This document shows positions 27,619-36,175 of a stretch of DNA of 64,000 bases, piece after piece. Origin of the DNA: Thermodesulfobacteriota bacterium (GTDB lineage Bacteria > Desulfobacterota_D > UBA1144 > Nemesobacterales > CSP1-2); contig DATMAT010000051.1 in NCBI GenBank assembly GCA_035559815.1, positions 16,589 to 80,588 of the forward strand, read 5' to 3'. The translations under genes were made by a program, and so were the position numbers. Each line of letters starts with the position of its first letter. The stretch's first letter is position 1. Under the pieces are notes generated by a model. That model made no database searches. It was not told the origin of the DNA and saw only the letters and a list, made by a program, of their open reading frames with translations.

Positions 27619-27932
27619 TTATCTCAGTCGCTTTCTTAATATTGGTTCCATAAGTTTTAGCATTCTCTTTGCTTGATCTTCGTCTATTTCGTCATTTATA
27701 TACTTCTCATATACATTGACTACCTCTGGAGGCATAGAACTCTTTTTAATGATGCCGCATGCACCTTTGCGTTCCCACTCCATAAACTTATTAACTAGTT
27801 CCTTGACAATTCTAAAGCCTTTCTCTTGATAAGAAATAGCGTAGATTCTTCGGAAACTCCAGTAAAATGGTATATGAAGATATTAGAATCAATGAAGACT
27901 GTTTCTCCTGTTTTAATCTGGTTAAGTTTCAT
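27619..27932 (-). pseudogene. PIN-domain VapC-like toxin, frameshifted
   Basis: Starts at the ATG complementing 27930-27932 with QIKTGETVFIDSNIFIYHFTG, the beginning of a PIN ribonuclease including the first catalytic Asp. The frame stops at 27795-27797 after 45 residues. A second frame from about 27840 continues (YAISYQEKGFRIVKELVNKF and further) to the TAA at 27619-27621. This second part may be the end of the same or a fused gene. The start overlaps the antitoxin stop by 11 bp, as in intact VapBC pairs. Confidence 0.6.
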
Positions 27933-28152
27933 AAAAAGACTCTTCCTCTAAAATTGCTTTTACTACATCTGGAGATGCTGGAATTGCTCCTCTGGTCCGC
28001 TCAACCGTTTTTCCCCGCTTTCTCTGCAGGTATTGTATCAGTGCTTCTTCAATAACATCGGATAACTTCCTTTTTTCTTTTGCAGCGATTACCTTAAGTG
28101 CCGTAATAACTTTTTCATCTAAAGCGGTTCCGACCTTTCGTCTCATTTTCAC
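27922..28152 (-). CDS. Ribbon-helix-helix antitoxin of a VapBC-like pair
   Basis: Small protein (76 aa) beginning MKMRRKVGTALDEKVITALK, followed by KRKLSDVIEEALIQYLQ, the classic strand-helix-helix DNA-binding fold of type II antitoxins; the C-terminal tail would cover the toxin. AAGGAGCAACGTG lies just before the ATG. Its toxin partner downstream is broken, so the antitoxin is now probably a lone regulator. Confidence 0.75.
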   Translation of the reverse strand: MKMRRKVGTALDEKVITALKVIAAKEKRKLSDVIEEALIQYLQRKRGKTVERTRGAIPASPDVVKAILEEESFYET

Positions 28153-28495
28153 GTTGCTCCTTTTGATTTATTAAATAAAGCATGGTTGTTTTCAGTAAGA
28201 AATCAAGATTTTGGTCTAGATTTCTATTTACTATTCAAAAGCTGCTGGTTCAAGATTAATATGGCTTTCTGCACTTCATATTCAGCGGATACGTATCCGC
28301 TCATTCCTTCGTGGAATTTACACTGAGTTTATCGAACGTGCTCAAGACAGGCTCGAAAGATGGAATGTATTTAAACTTAAAAGGTACGTCCTTCGGCAAG
28401 CTCGTCAAAAAAACAATGAAAAAAACTACTTGACTTAGTTTACTAAAGTTGATAGAGTGTGAAATATAGTAGACGGAATATTGGTCTCGGCGGAT
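28153..28495. other. Intergenic region upstream of the nitrogen-related cluster
   Basis: No gene. It has repeat fragments (GCGGATACGTATCCGC near 28283, and an ATCGAACGTGCTCAAGACAGG block near 28330) and the candidate promoter at 28430. A minus-strand open frame here is a chance frame over repeats. Confidence 0.45.
28430..28458 (+). promoter_or_regulatory. Candidate sigma-70 promoter for the 28.5-kb cluster
   Basis: TTGACT (28430-28435), 17-bp spacer, TAGAGT (28453-28458), about 38 bp before the ATG at 28496. The -35 is good and the -10 matches four of six positions. Confidence 0.35.
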
Positions 28496-28945
28496 ATGTC
28501 CGAATTTATATTCAAGATTGCAGAAAATGACAAAGAATTGGAAGAATATTTCCGTATTCGTCATGAGGTTTTTGTGAATGAGCAGAAGATATTCCCGGAA
28601 ACTGACGTAGATGAGTACGACAAAGAGGCGATACATATAGTGGCGATCGAGAAATCCACGGGAAAGACGGTAGGAGCGGTGAGGTGTTACAGAAAGGAAG
28701 GCGATACCTGGATAGGAGGACGGCTAAGCGCCGCTCCTGGATTTCGAAATGGCGTGGTCGGCTCGAATCTGGTGAGATTTGCGGTGAAAACCGTAAAGTC
28801 CAGGGATTGTAAGAAGTTCCTGGCCTATGTACAGCCTCAGAACGTGAGATTCTTCGAAAGGCTTGGATGGAAGACCATTGGAGAACCGATTACCTATCAT
28901 GGCCTTCCTCATCAGTTGATGGAAGCCGATCTGGATTCGGGTTAG
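28496..28945 (+). CDS. MSMEG_0567/Sll0786-family GNAT acetyltransferase
   Basis: Acetyl-CoA-dependent N-acetyltransferase of the group found in the conserved nitrogen-starvation/nitrile (Nit1C-type) cluster. Diagnostic segments are RIRHEVFVNEQKIFPETD, GAVRCYRKEGDTWIGGRLS, the acetyl-CoA loop region RNGVVGSNLVRFA, and VQPQNVRFFERLGW with GLPHQLMEADL at the end. The ATG at 28496 is chosen over an upstream TTG. First gene of a 14-kb co-directional run; the AIR-synthase relative follows after a palindromic repeat. The acetyl acceptor is unknown. Confidence 0.85.
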   Translation: MSEFIFKIAENDKELEEYFRIRHEVFVNEQKIFPETDVDEYDKEAIHIVAIEKSTGKTVGAVRCYRKEGDTWIGGRLSAAPGFRNGVVGSNLVRFAVKTVKSRDCKKFLAYVQPQNVRFFERLGWKTIGEPITYHGLPHQLMEADLDSG

Positions 28946-28955
28946 GAAGATTTTT

Positions 28956-29043
28956 GGCCACGAATGAACACGAATTATCACAAATAAAATAACTTAAGAT
29001 TGTTTGTTTTTTATTCGAGTTCATTTGTGTCAATTCGTGGCTA
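28956..29043. repeat. Intergenic palindrome, CCACGAAT family
   Basis: GGCCACGAATGAACACGAA opposed by TTGTGTCAATTCGTGGC. It ends 17 bp before the next start codon. Confidence 0.75.
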
Positions 29044-29060
29044 AAGATAAAGGAGATTAG

Positions 29061-30059
29061 ATGCGAGAGCTAATTTCGGCCTTACGTTCCTCTCCCCGAT
29101 TAAGCCAGAAAGGCCAACTGAGAAATCTATGGCACTTATTCCCTCAAGTTTGCAAAGTTGACGGCAATGACGTGATTCTCGGCGACGACGCCGCCGCCAT
29201 AAAAACCCCGGACGGTTATCTCCTTCTTGCCGCAGAAGGCGTTTATCCACCCCTACTAAAATCCAATCCCTACCTTTCCGGGCGTACGTCGGTACTTACT
29301 AACGTAAACGACATTTACGCCATGGGGGGGAGACCTCTAGCCATACTGGATGTTCTTTTTGCTTCAGATTCTGACGAAATTAACGAGGCGCTTCGAGGAA
29401 TAAATGATAACGCATCCCGTTACCGGGTTCCGGTGGTGGGAGGACACCTGACCGAAGAGAAGGATTTCTCCTCGCTATCCGTTTTTATATTGGGCAAGGC
29501 TAAAAGCTTAATCTCCGGTTTTTCGGCCAAAGAGGATGACGATTTAATATTTGCTTTTAGTCCTAATGGGAAGTTTTATTCCGGGTTTAACTTCTGGGAT
29601 TCTTCGAGCAACTTGAGCGGCGAGGAAGCGTTAATGCAGTTGGAACTCCTTCCCCAAATCGCGGAGGAGGGATTAGCCGATGCCGGGAAGGATGTGAGCA
29701 TGGCCGGGCTTATCGGCTCGGTCCTGATGCTTCTTGAATGTTCGGGAAAGGGTGCGGACATCTACATTGATAAAATCCCCGCCCCTTTAGAAGTGCCTTT
29801 AAAGGATTGGTTGCTCACATTTCCCAGTTTCGGATTCATCTTATCGTTGAGACCCCAGAATACCGACAAAGTAGAAGAGAGATTCAAACAATTGGGACTG
29901 GCGTTTGAGAGGATAGGAAAAGTGACTACCGATCACCAGGTTTTCCTCCTTAGTGATGCCGGTGAGAGGAATCTTTTCTGGGATTTTGGTAGAGAGCCTT
30001 TGATTGGATTTGCCGATAGTCCAACCACTAAGGCACGAAGGTCCAAAGGAGGAATATAA
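29061..30059 (+). CDS. Sll0787-family AIR-synthase-related protein
   Basis: ATP-binding protein of the PurM/ThiL/SelD superfamily (332 aa). ILGDDAAAIKTPDGYLLLAAEG near residue 40 is the metal/ATP segment, LTNVNDIYAMGG near 78 and VPVVGGHLTE near 121 follow, and a C-terminal AIRS_C-like domain ends near 310. Members of this sub-family sit in the MSMEG_0565-0572/sll0783-0787 cluster and presumably phosphorylate or activate an amide or carboxylate. AAAGGAGATTAG precedes the ATG. It is distinct from the housekeeping PurM at 5910. Confidence 0.82.
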   Translation: MRELISALRSSPRLSQKGQLRNLWHLFPQVCKVDGNDVILGDDAAAIKTPDGYLLLAAEGVYPPLLKSNPYLSGRTSVLTNVNDIYAMGGRPLAILDVLFASDSDEINEALRGINDNASRYRVPVVGGHLTEEKDFSSLSVFILGKAKSLISGFSAKEDDDLIFAFSPNGKFYSGFNFWDSSSNLSGEEALMQLELLPQIAEEGLADAGKDVSMAGLIGSVLMLLECSGKGADIYIDKIPAPLEVPLKDWLLTFPSFGFILSLRPQNTDKVEERFKQLGLAFERIGKVTTDHQVFLLSDAGERNLFWDFGREPLIGFADSPTTKARRSKGGI

Positions 30060-30086
30060 GTAGAGACACAAATTTTGTGTCTCTAC
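30060..30086. repeat. GTAGAGACACAAA inverted repeat
   Basis: GTAGAGACACAAA followed at once by TTTGTGTCTCTAC (one central base shared or offset), 16 bp before the next start. It could be a hairpin attenuator or a palindromic operator for the XRE-family protein encoded next. Confidence 0.6.
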
Positions 30087-30102
30087 ATTATCAGGGAGAT
30101 AA

Positions 30103-30690
30103 ATGGACGAAGAAAAAAATCACGTAGACCGCATCATACTGAAACTGGGAGAAAAGATAAAAACGCTCCGCATGGAAAAAGGCTGGTCCCTGCAAGATTT
30201 AGCGGAGAAATCGGGTATCTCCGCAGCGGGGATTCATAAGATTGAATCAAACGGCATAATCCCGACCATAACCACGATGATGAAGATTGCCGATGCGCTG
30301 GGAAAGAAGGTCAGCTACTTCATAGAAGAGGAAAGGGAAGACAAGGATGTTGTCTTTGTCCCCGCTAGGAGACGGGAGGCTATTTTCACATTCAAGAAGG
30401 GACTAGATTTACAGGGTATTTCCGCCAAGAAATATGGAGATTTCATGATGACTGCCGCTTACTCGGTGGTCGAAGTAGGTGCATCGAGCGGGAGAAAACC
30501 GATGAGCCATCGCGGAGAGGAACTGGTTTATTGTCTCCAGGGAAAAATGGAATTCAAGGTGAAAGATAAAACTTATATTTTAACTCCAGGCGACAGCCTG
30601 CATTTCCGGACGCATCAGGAGCATAGCTGGAAAAACGTGGGCAATGTTCAAGCAAAGTTATTATGGGTGTTGGCTGTACCGCCGTCGTAA
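30103..30690 (+). CDS. XRE-family regulator with C-terminal cupin
   Basis: Likely transcription regulator of the cluster (195 aa). An N-terminal helix-turn-helix of the Cro/XRE type (about 12-68: KIKTLRMEKGWSLQDLAEKSG, AAGIHKIESNG) is joined to a C-terminal cupin barrel (about 115-192) with SHRGEELVYCLQGKMEF and PGDSLHFRTHQEHSWKN. Proteins of this architecture usually sense a small ligand or metal through the cupin. The gene lies between members of the nitrogen-related cluster and the DUF1116 gene. Candidate sites are the palindromes at 30060 and before each gene, which is speculative. Confidence 0.88.
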   Translation: MDEEKNHVDRIILKLGEKIKTLRMEKGWSLQDLAEKSGISAAGIHKIESNGIIPTITTMMKIADALGKKVSYFIEEEREDKDVVFVPARRREAIFTFKKGLDLQGISAKKYGDFMMTAAYSVVEVGASSGRKPMSHRGEELVYCLQGKMEFKVKDKTYILTPGDSLHFRTHQEHSWKNVGNVQAKLLWVLAVPPS

Positions 30691-30731
30691 CCTGTCTTAT
30701 TTGATGTGCAGTGTACATCAAATGGAAATAA

Positions 30732-30801
30732 AAGGTTAGGATGGGGTAAATATAAATTAACCCCCACCTTACTCCCCCGTAAAGGGGGAAGGAGTAAAGG
30801 G
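30732..30801. repeat. CCCCCACCTTA-type inverted repeat
   Basis: AAAGGTTAGGATGGGG opposed by CCCCCACCTTAC, then CTCCCCCGTAAAGGGGGAAGG. Relatives at 23567 and 49494. It ends 10 bp before the DUF1116 start codon and supplies its GGAAGGAG ribosome site. Confidence 0.7.
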
Positions 30802-30811
30802 TATCAAGCCA

Positions 30812-32077
30812 ATGAAATATCTGGGTGAAAGGATAAACGAGGCCAATAAGATTGCGGTAGAGAGGATTCTTTCCGTCGAACCTGTCTTTATAGACGTTGA
30901 CACCGCAATCAAGGTAATTCCGGGTATGACTCCGAATACCGTGCTTCACGCCGGACCGCCGGTTGAGTGGGAGAGGATGTGCGACCCGATGAAAAGAGCG
31001 GTAAGAGGCGCTCTTATATTTGAGGGCTTAGCGTCTGATGACCGGCAGGCTGAGGATTTGATGAGGACAAAAAAGGTAAAGCTTTCTCCTAACCATCACC
31101 ACGATGCCGTAGGCCCGATGACCGGAATCATCTCTCCGTCCATGCCGGTGATCGTCACAAAAGATTTGACGTTTGGAAAAACGGCTTACTCCACCTTCAA
31201 CGAGGGTGGAGGTAAGGTTCTGTGGTTTGGCGCCGTGGGGAAGGAGACTATTGACCGCCTCAAGTGGATGCGAGATGTATTCGCCCCAGCGATGAAAAAG
31301 ACAGTGGCTAAAACGGGAGGCATTCCTATCTGGAATATCCTCGCCCAAGGAATTCAGATGGGGGACGAGTGTCATAATCGCCACGCCGCCTCTACTAATA
31401 TTTTTCTTAAAAACATTGTCGAACCTCTCATCTCCATAGATTCGCCGACGGAAGTTTTAATTCAGACCTATCGTTTTATCGCCGGAAACAGCCATTTCTT
31501 CCTCAATTTAACCATGACCGGGTGCAAGCTGGCCATGGATGCCGCTCGCGATATAAAAGACTCTACGGTCGTAACTGCCATGTCTCGAAATGGCACTGAC
31601 TTCGGGATAAGGGTAAGCGGCTTGGGAGATACCTGGTTCACGGCTTCGGCCCCATTTCTTTTGGATGCACTTTACAATCCCGGATACGGGCCGGACGACG
31701 GCGCCCCGGATATCGGAGATAGCTCGATCATAGAAACCATGGGACTGGGCGGGTTTGCCATCGCCGCTGCGCCGGCCATGGCTTCTTTTGCCGGTGGCGG
31801 TTTTCAAGAGGCGGTGGAGATAACGAAACAGATGGACCGGATAACCATTGCCAGAAACCCTAAATTTGCCATACCGGTTTTGGATTTTGAGGGAACCCGT
31901 ACCGGTATTGATATTCGGAAGGTGGTAGAGACAGGCGTTCTCCCTAGCATAAATAGCGCAGTGGTTCATAAGAGTTCAGGAACGGGACAAATCGGTGCTG
32001 GGATTGTTAAGGCTCCTTATGAATGTTTTACCAAGGCAATTATGGCTTTCGGAGAAAAATACAATTTAGCAGCATAG
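30812..32077 (+). CDS. DUF1116 (AllG/YlbE-like) carbamoyltransferase subunit
   Basis: Homologue of E. coli YlbE/AllG, a subunit of the three-part oxamate carbamoyltransferase (AllF/AllG/AllH) that converts oxalurate plus phosphate to oxamate plus carbamoyl phosphate. The 421-aa protein shows the family blocks LHAGPPVEWERMCDPMK, SPNHHHDAVGPMTG, GMGDECHNR-like IQMGDECHNRHAAS, TAMSRNGTDFGIRVSGLG, DIGDSSIIETMGLGGFA and GTGQIGAGIVKAPYECF. fdrA and carbamate kinase follow and DUF2877 lies 8 kb on, giving a full set. Substrate here is open because allantoin-pathway genes are absent. Confidence 0.88.
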   Translation: MKYLGERINEANKIAVERILSVEPVFIDVDTAIKVIPGMTPNTVLHAGPPVEWERMCDPMKRAVRGALIFEGLASDDRQAEDLMRTKKVKLSPNHHHDAVGPMTGIISPSMPVIVTKDLTFGKTAYSTFNEGGGKVLWFGAVGKETIDRLKWMRDVFAPAMKKTVAKTGGIPIWNILAQGIQMGDECHNRHAASTNIFLKNIVEPLISIDSPTEVLIQTYRFIAGNSHFFLNLTMTGCKLAMDAARDIKDSTVVTAMSRNGTDFGIRVSGLGDTWFTASAPFLLDALYNPGYGPDDGAPDIGDSSIIETMGLGGFAIAAAPAMASFAGGGFQEAVEITKQMDRITIARNPKFAIPVLDFEGTRTGIDIRKVVETGVLPSINSAVVHKSSGTGQIGAGIVKAPYECFTKAIMAFGEKYNLAA

Positions 32078-32085
32078 TTTTAATT

Positions 32086-32171
32086 GGCCACGAATGAACA
32101 CAAATGCTCACGAATTATTTATCTTCTAAATGATTTTTCATTAGTGTTAATCCGTGTTAATTCGTGGCTAA
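32086..32171. repeat. Intergenic palindrome, CCACGAAT family
   Basis: GGCCACGAATGAACACAAAT opposed by GTGTTAATTCGTGGC, between the DUF1116 and fdrA genes. An apparent longer fdrA frame begins inside it but is repeat-encoded. Confidence 0.75.
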
Positions 32172-32191
32172 ATCTAAAATGGAATAAGAAA

Positions 32192-33754
32192 TTGGCAATA
32201 GTCAGCACGGTCAAGAAAAACTACTACCAGGATTCGATGAAGCTTATGCAGATAAGCCAGAAGCTCGGTGCCATACCCGGTGTAATAAAGGCCTCCGCCA
32301 TCATGGCGACGGAAGCTAACCTGAGGATGCTTATGGACGCTGGTCTAATCAAGGAACCCCCGAACTCGGCTAACGCAAACGATATGATTGTGGCGATTGA
32401 GGCCGATTCCGAAAGCAGTGCGAAAGAGGCGATGGAGAAGCTGGATTCCCTTCTCGCTCCGGCTATGGCCGGCATCGCCGCAAAAAGAGAATACAAAAAC
32501 TTTGACTCCGCTTTGAGCGCCCTGCCCCAGGCAAATCTGGCGATCATCTCCCTTCCCGGTCAATACGCAAAGCTGGAAGTGACAAAAGCAATCGAAAGAG
32601 GGCTTCATACCTTCCTCTTCAGCGATAACCTGACTGTGGAAGAGGAAATCGAACTAAAGGAAAGAGCCAGGAAGCGCGGCCTCATGGTGATGGGACCGGG
32701 GTGTGGCACGGCAATAATAAACGGAGCCGGGCTTGGGTTTGCCAATGTGGTGAGGAGAGGCCCGGTGGGAGTAATTGCAGCCGCGGGAACCGGTATGCAG
32801 GAAGTTACGAGCCTGGTGCATAACTGGGGCTCGGGCATCTCTCACGCAATCGGCTTGGGCGGAAGAGATCTATCGGAGAAGGTCGGCGGAATCATGGCAA
32901 TAGAAGCTATAAAGATGCTCCAGAGTGATGAAAGCACCGAGGTTCTTCTTCTTGTGTCCAAGCCGCCGTCCGAGAGGATAGCTAAAAAGGTGCTGGATGT
33001 AGTTGGGCAAGGCGAGAAACGCGCAGTAGTTTGTTTTATTGGAGAAAAAACTAAAAGAGAGGCAGGTTCAAAAATTCTTTATGCTTCCACCCTTGAACAG
33101 GCGGCACTGGAAGCGTCGAAATTAGTGAAAGGAAACGGAAAGGGGCTTGAAATTGCTAAAGATGGAAGTTTTAAGAAGACGGCAGAAAAGCTGATGAAAT
33201 CTTTAGATGCAAAACAACGCTATCTTCGCGGCCTGTTCTCCGGTGGCACTTTGTGCTATGAAGCTCAACAGGTTCTTACTCCCATACTGGGAAGGATTTA
33301 CTCGAATGCCCCTCTCCATAAGGAAAACAAGCTTGAGGATTCCAATCGTAGTAAGAAACACACCTGCGTTGATTTGGGAGAAGAGGAATTTACCCAAGGG
33401 CGTCCCCATCCGATGATAGATGCTACACAGAGAAATGAGCGAATATTAAAAGAAGCATCTGACCCAAACACTGCGGTAATACTTTTGGACGTGGTGCTGG
33501 GATACGTGGCCAGCTCCGACCCGGCAGGTGACCTTCTCCCGGCTATTAAAGAGGCTAAAAAGATAGCAAGGAACAAAGGACGCTCGATAGCGTTTGTAGC
33601 CCATGTCTGCGGAACCGAAGAAGACCCACAGAATTTGAAGTCACAGGAGGAAAAACTGAAAAGTGCTGGAGTGTTGGTCTTGCCGACTAATGCTCTTGCC
33701 TCCAGGTTTGCCGGTTGGATTGTAACCAGGGGAAAGAAGGGGTTAGAGGTTTAA
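32192..33754 (+). CDS. fdrA: FdrA/AllF-like acyl-CoA-synthetase-fold carbamoyltransferase subunit
   Basis: Homologue of E. coli FdrA (AllF). TTG at 32192 is the likely start because the preceding in-frame codons belong to the palindromic repeat, and the sequence from LAIVSTVKKNYYQDS aligns with FdrA. Domains: N-terminal FdrA domain (1-105), CoA-binding-like domain (about 115-240: GPGCGTAIINGAGLGFANV, GTGMQEV, HAIGLGGRDLSEKVGG), and ligase-CoA-like domain (about 260-515: SKPPSE, FSGGTLCYEAQQ, QGRPHPMIDATQRNE, AHVCGTEEDPQN). At 520 aa it lacks the C-terminal INIGL domain (~45 aa) of the 555-aa E. coli protein. That domain occurs instead in the small protein at 49632. Confidence 0.88.
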   Translation: MAIVSTVKKNYYQDSMKLMQISQKLGAIPGVIKASAIMATEANLRMLMDAGLIKEPPNSANANDMIVAIEADSESSAKEAMEKLDSLLAPAMAGIAAKREYKNFDSALSALPQANLAIISLPGQYAKLEVTKAIERGLHTFLFSDNLTVEEEIELKERARKRGLMVMGPGCGTAIINGAGLGFANVVRRGPVGVIAAAGTGMQEVTSLVHNWGSGISHAIGLGGRDLSEKVGGIMAIEAIKMLQSDESTEVLLLVSKPPSERIAKKVLDVVGQGEKRAVVCFIGEKTKREAGSKILYASTLEQAALEASKLVKGNGKGLEIAKDGSFKKTAEKLMKSLDAKQRYLRGLFSGGTLCYEAQQVLTPILGRIYSNAPLHKENKLEDSNRSKKHTCVDLGEEEFTQGRPHPMIDATQRNERILKEASDPNTAVILLDVVLGYVASSDPAGDLLPAIKEAKKIARNKGRSIAFVAHVCGTEEDPQNLKSQEEKLKSAGVLVLPTNALASRFAGWIVTRGKKGLEV

Positions 33755-33756
33755 AA

Positions 33757-33785
33757 GTAGGGGCGACCCGGCCGGTCGCCCCTAC
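33757..33785. repeat. Perfect GC-rich palindrome, GTAGGGGCGACCC family
   Basis: Arms GTAGGGGCGACCCG and complement, starting 2 bp after the fdrA stop and ending 16 bp before the carbamate kinase start. Copies at 13403 and 51611. Confidence 0.8.
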
Positions 33786-33801
33786 AAAAGGGAGAAAATA
33801 G

Positions 33802-34740
33802 ATGAAGGTGGCGGTAGTGGCGTTTGGCGGAAATGCTCTCATGGATTTTAGCGGCAAGAGTAGCTATGCCGAGCAGATGATGAAAGCCGACAAGATGTGC
33901 AGGGAAATCCTCAGCCTATTCAATCGGGGTTATACGGTCGTTATCACACACGGAAACGGCCCGCAAGTCGGAAATTTGCTCATGCAGCAGGAGTCCCTGG
34001 CTGACAATATTCCACCGATGCCTCTGGATGTTTGTGATGCTATGACCCAGGGGCAAATAGGCTATATGATCGAGCAGAGCCTGAGGAACATGTTCACCAA
34101 GAACGGAATAAAAAAATCGGTTGTCTCTCTGGTGACTCAGGTAGTGGTATCGGAGGATGATCCCGCTTTTAAAAATCCTACCAAGTTTATCGGACCTTTT
34201 TTTAATAAGGATGAGATAGAAGAACTGGAGAGGGGAAGAGGGTGGCAGGTAAGGGAGGACTCCGGAAGGGGCTGGAGACGGGTTGTGCCCTCCCCAAAAC
34301 CGGTGGATATAGTGGAGAAAGACGAAATCAGGGAGATGATAATGAAAAATTTTGTGGTGATATCATGCGGCGGCGGCGGAATCCCGGTACTTCGGGATAA
34401 GAAGGGTGTGTTGAAAGGGGTATCCGCTGTGATCGATAAGGATTTTGCTGCGGAGAGGCTGGCCAGCTTAATTGATGCCGAGATACTCCTTTTGATCACA
34501 TCGGTCAGCCAAGTTTCTATTTTTTACGGAACACCTAAACAAAAGACACTAGGTAGAATCACGCTCGATGAAGCCAAGCGATATTGGGAGGAAGGACATT
34601 TCCCTCCGGGCAGCATGGGGCCTAAAATAGAGGCGGCTATAAGGTTTCTCGATTCAGGCGGGAAGAAAACAATCATAACTTCGCTTGAGGGTATCGAAGC
34701 GGCAATAAAAGGAGAGGGAGGAACGGAGATTGTGGCGTGA
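33802..34740 (+). CDS. arcC: Carbamate kinase
   Basis: Transfers phosphate from carbamoyl phosphate to ADP, giving ATP, CO2 and ammonia (reversible). The 312-aa protein shows AFGGNAL, VITHGNGPQVGN, MTQGQIGYMI, ISCGGGGIPV, AVIDKDFAAERLA and the ending GSMGPKIEAAIRF, all characteristic of ArcC. Placed right after the DUF1116 and FdrA genes, it fits the role of AllK/YbcF in E. coli: conserving energy from the carbamoyl phosphate released by the transcarbamoylase. GGGAGAAAATAG precedes the ATG. Confidence 0.95.
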   Translation: MKVAVVAFGGNALMDFSGKSSYAEQMMKADKMCREILSLFNRGYTVVITHGNGPQVGNLLMQQESLADNIPPMPLDVCDAMTQGQIGYMIEQSLRNMFTKNGIKKSVVSLVTQVVVSEDDPAFKNPTKFIGPFFNKDEIEELERGRGWQVREDSGRGWRRVVPSPKPVDIVEKDEIREMIMKNFVVISCGGGGIPVLRDKKGVLKGVSAVIDKDFAAERLASLIDAEILLLITSVSQVSIFYGTPKQKTLGRITLDEAKRYWEEGHFPPGSMGPKIEAAIRFLDSGGKKTIITSLEGIEAAIKGEGGTEIVA

Positions 34741-35172
34741 TGAAAACATATGGACGGGGGAGGGTATGGGCGTATGGGAGTGTGGGCGATGAACGGATAA
34801 AATGAAAAAATGTCTATTTTTAAAACAATGTGCCTAGAAATTGGGCAGGTGTTGAATGAAGCTTCAGGGAAGAGGGTTGTTAAAGTGAAACCGAGGTTTG
34901 GATTTTTCAGGCGCACGGCAAGAATTCTCGGCCTTTGGTGCACTAGTCTTTATACCGATGGGCGGGGTTTTCTAAACCTGTGTAAGAAGTCAGGTTGATT
35001 TAACACGGTATCGGCAAAGTGGTATGTAGTTTGCCGATACACATTTTAAGAAAGGGAGGTGATTAAAAGGAGAGAAATGGCAAGTACATGATTGCCCTTT
35101 CGTTGCTTTTATACTAAGATAAGAGCGACAGGGGTTACAGCAGTAAAATACGGCAGTTGGGAGGTGATACCA
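34741..35172. other. Intergenic region inside the cluster
   Basis: No convincing gene; a 62-codon frame at 34810 has no recognisable features. A G-rich stretch GTATGGGCGTATGGGAGTG near 34765 matches the complement of a C-rich stretch near 25700. GCCGATACACATT and an AACACGGTATCGGC pair near 35000-35045 could form a hairpin. The GGGAGGTGAT ribosome site of the next gene ends it. Confidence 0.45.
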
Positions 35173-36018
35173 GTGAAAGTAAACAGAAAAGTGTTTGATG
35201 CTCATTCCCATGTTGGCGAACTGGCCGCATACAAGTTCTATGACCTTAAGGAACCAGTAAAACCTACTGTAATCGAATACCCAACTTCGAAAGAATACGT
35301 AAAACACATGGATGAATACGGGATAGACCGGGCAATGGTTATCTCCAATTACGGCGTGCCCGATTCCGCGCAACCTTTTACTCTCAATCCTCTGGTGATT
35401 GACAGTGTTCATAAGGCGGATCGTCTTGTCGGCGCCATATGGGTTTCCGGTATGGCCAAGGACAAGGAGCGAACCGAGGAGGCTTTAAAGCATGTGAAAG
35501 AAAAGGGCATTGTGGCTTTAAAAGCCACCTGCCTTCTCGGCGGGACCTACAAACCGAGCGAATGGGATGAGACGGTTAGGGGAATATGGGAAGGCATCGT
35601 CAAAGCCGCTGAGGAGAATAACCTTGTCCTGCATATTCATACCAGTCCCGGCGGGGGCTCGGATGTGGGAAATGCCTTTGAGTTTGTGAAGGAATATGGA
35701 AAGCGAATCAAGGTCCATATAGTTCACATGGGTGGCGGGGTAAGCGGCCACATAAGGCTCGTCCCAAAATTCATAGAGCTTGTCCAGGATGGCTATCAGG
35801 TTTACACGGATACCACTTGGGCTATCGGCTTCGGCTCGCGCTGGTTGCTATATGAGGTAGAACGCACCGGTATTGGCACGGATAATGTGCTTTTTGCTTC
35901 CGACACCCCCTGGGGGGATTTCCCCTCGGAGTACTGGAAGGTCGAGGGAGCGAAGATTTCGGAAGAATTAAAAAACAAGATCTTCTGGGAAAACGCCCAG
36001 AAGCTTTATTCTAGGTAA
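35173..36018 (+). CDS. Amidohydrolase-2 family TIM-barrel metal hydrolase
   Basis: Metal-dependent hydrolase or decarboxylase (282 aa) of the amidohydrolase_2 family. GTG at 35173 follows GGGAGGTGAT and places the HxH metal motif FDAHSH at residues 8-13. Other ligand-bearing strands are VLHIHTSPGGG near 155, VHIVHMGGG near 183 and the terminal catalytic-Asp segment FASDTPWGDFP near 240. The longer open frame from 35092 has no ribosome site. Within the carbamoyl-related cluster it could open a ring, or cleave or decarboxylate the substrate; the reaction is not deducible from sequence alone. Confidence 0.82.
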   Translation: MKVNRKVFDAHSHVGELAAYKFYDLKEPVKPTVIEYPTSKEYVKHMDEYGIDRAMVISNYGVPDSAQPFTLNPLVIDSVHKADRLVGAIWVSGMAKDKERTEEALKHVKEKGIVALKATCLLGGTYKPSEWDETVRGIWEGIVKAAEENNLVLHIHTSPGGGSDVGNAFEFVKEYGKRIKVHIVHMGGGVSGHIRLVPKFIELVQDGYQVYTDTTWAIGFGSRWLLYEVERTGIGTDNVLFASDTPWGDFPSEYWKVEGAKISEELKNKIFWENAQKLYSR

Positions 36019-36036
36019 GAGGTTTTTGTTTAGCCA

Positions 36037-36141
36037 GTAGCCAGGAATTGACACAGATGAGCACGAATGAAAAAAGCTTGTGCAAAAAACTCATGAAGAT
36101 AATGTTTTCTATTCGTGTAAATTCGTGTTCATTAGTGGCAA
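36037..36141. repeat. Intergenic palindrome, CCACGAAT family (diverged)
   Basis: CCAGGAATTGACACAGATGAGCACGAAT opposed by ATTCGTGTAAATTCGTG and TAGTGGC. It is followed by an AAAGGAGGTAATG ribosome site. Confidence 0.65.
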
Positions 36142-36175
36142 AATTTTGAGAAAACAAAAAAGGAGGTAATGCAAA

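Noticed and set aside
28301..28636. 111-codon minus-strand frame at the cluster start
   Set aside because: Overlaps repeats and the well-supported acetyltransferase gene on the other strand.
32084..32191. N-terminal 36-residue extension of FdrA
   Set aside because: Encoded by the CCACGAAT palindrome; homology to FdrA starts at the TTG at 32192.
34810..34998. 62-codon frame between carbamate kinase and amidohydrolase
   Set aside because: No family features, no convincing ribosome site, unusual composition; probably chance.
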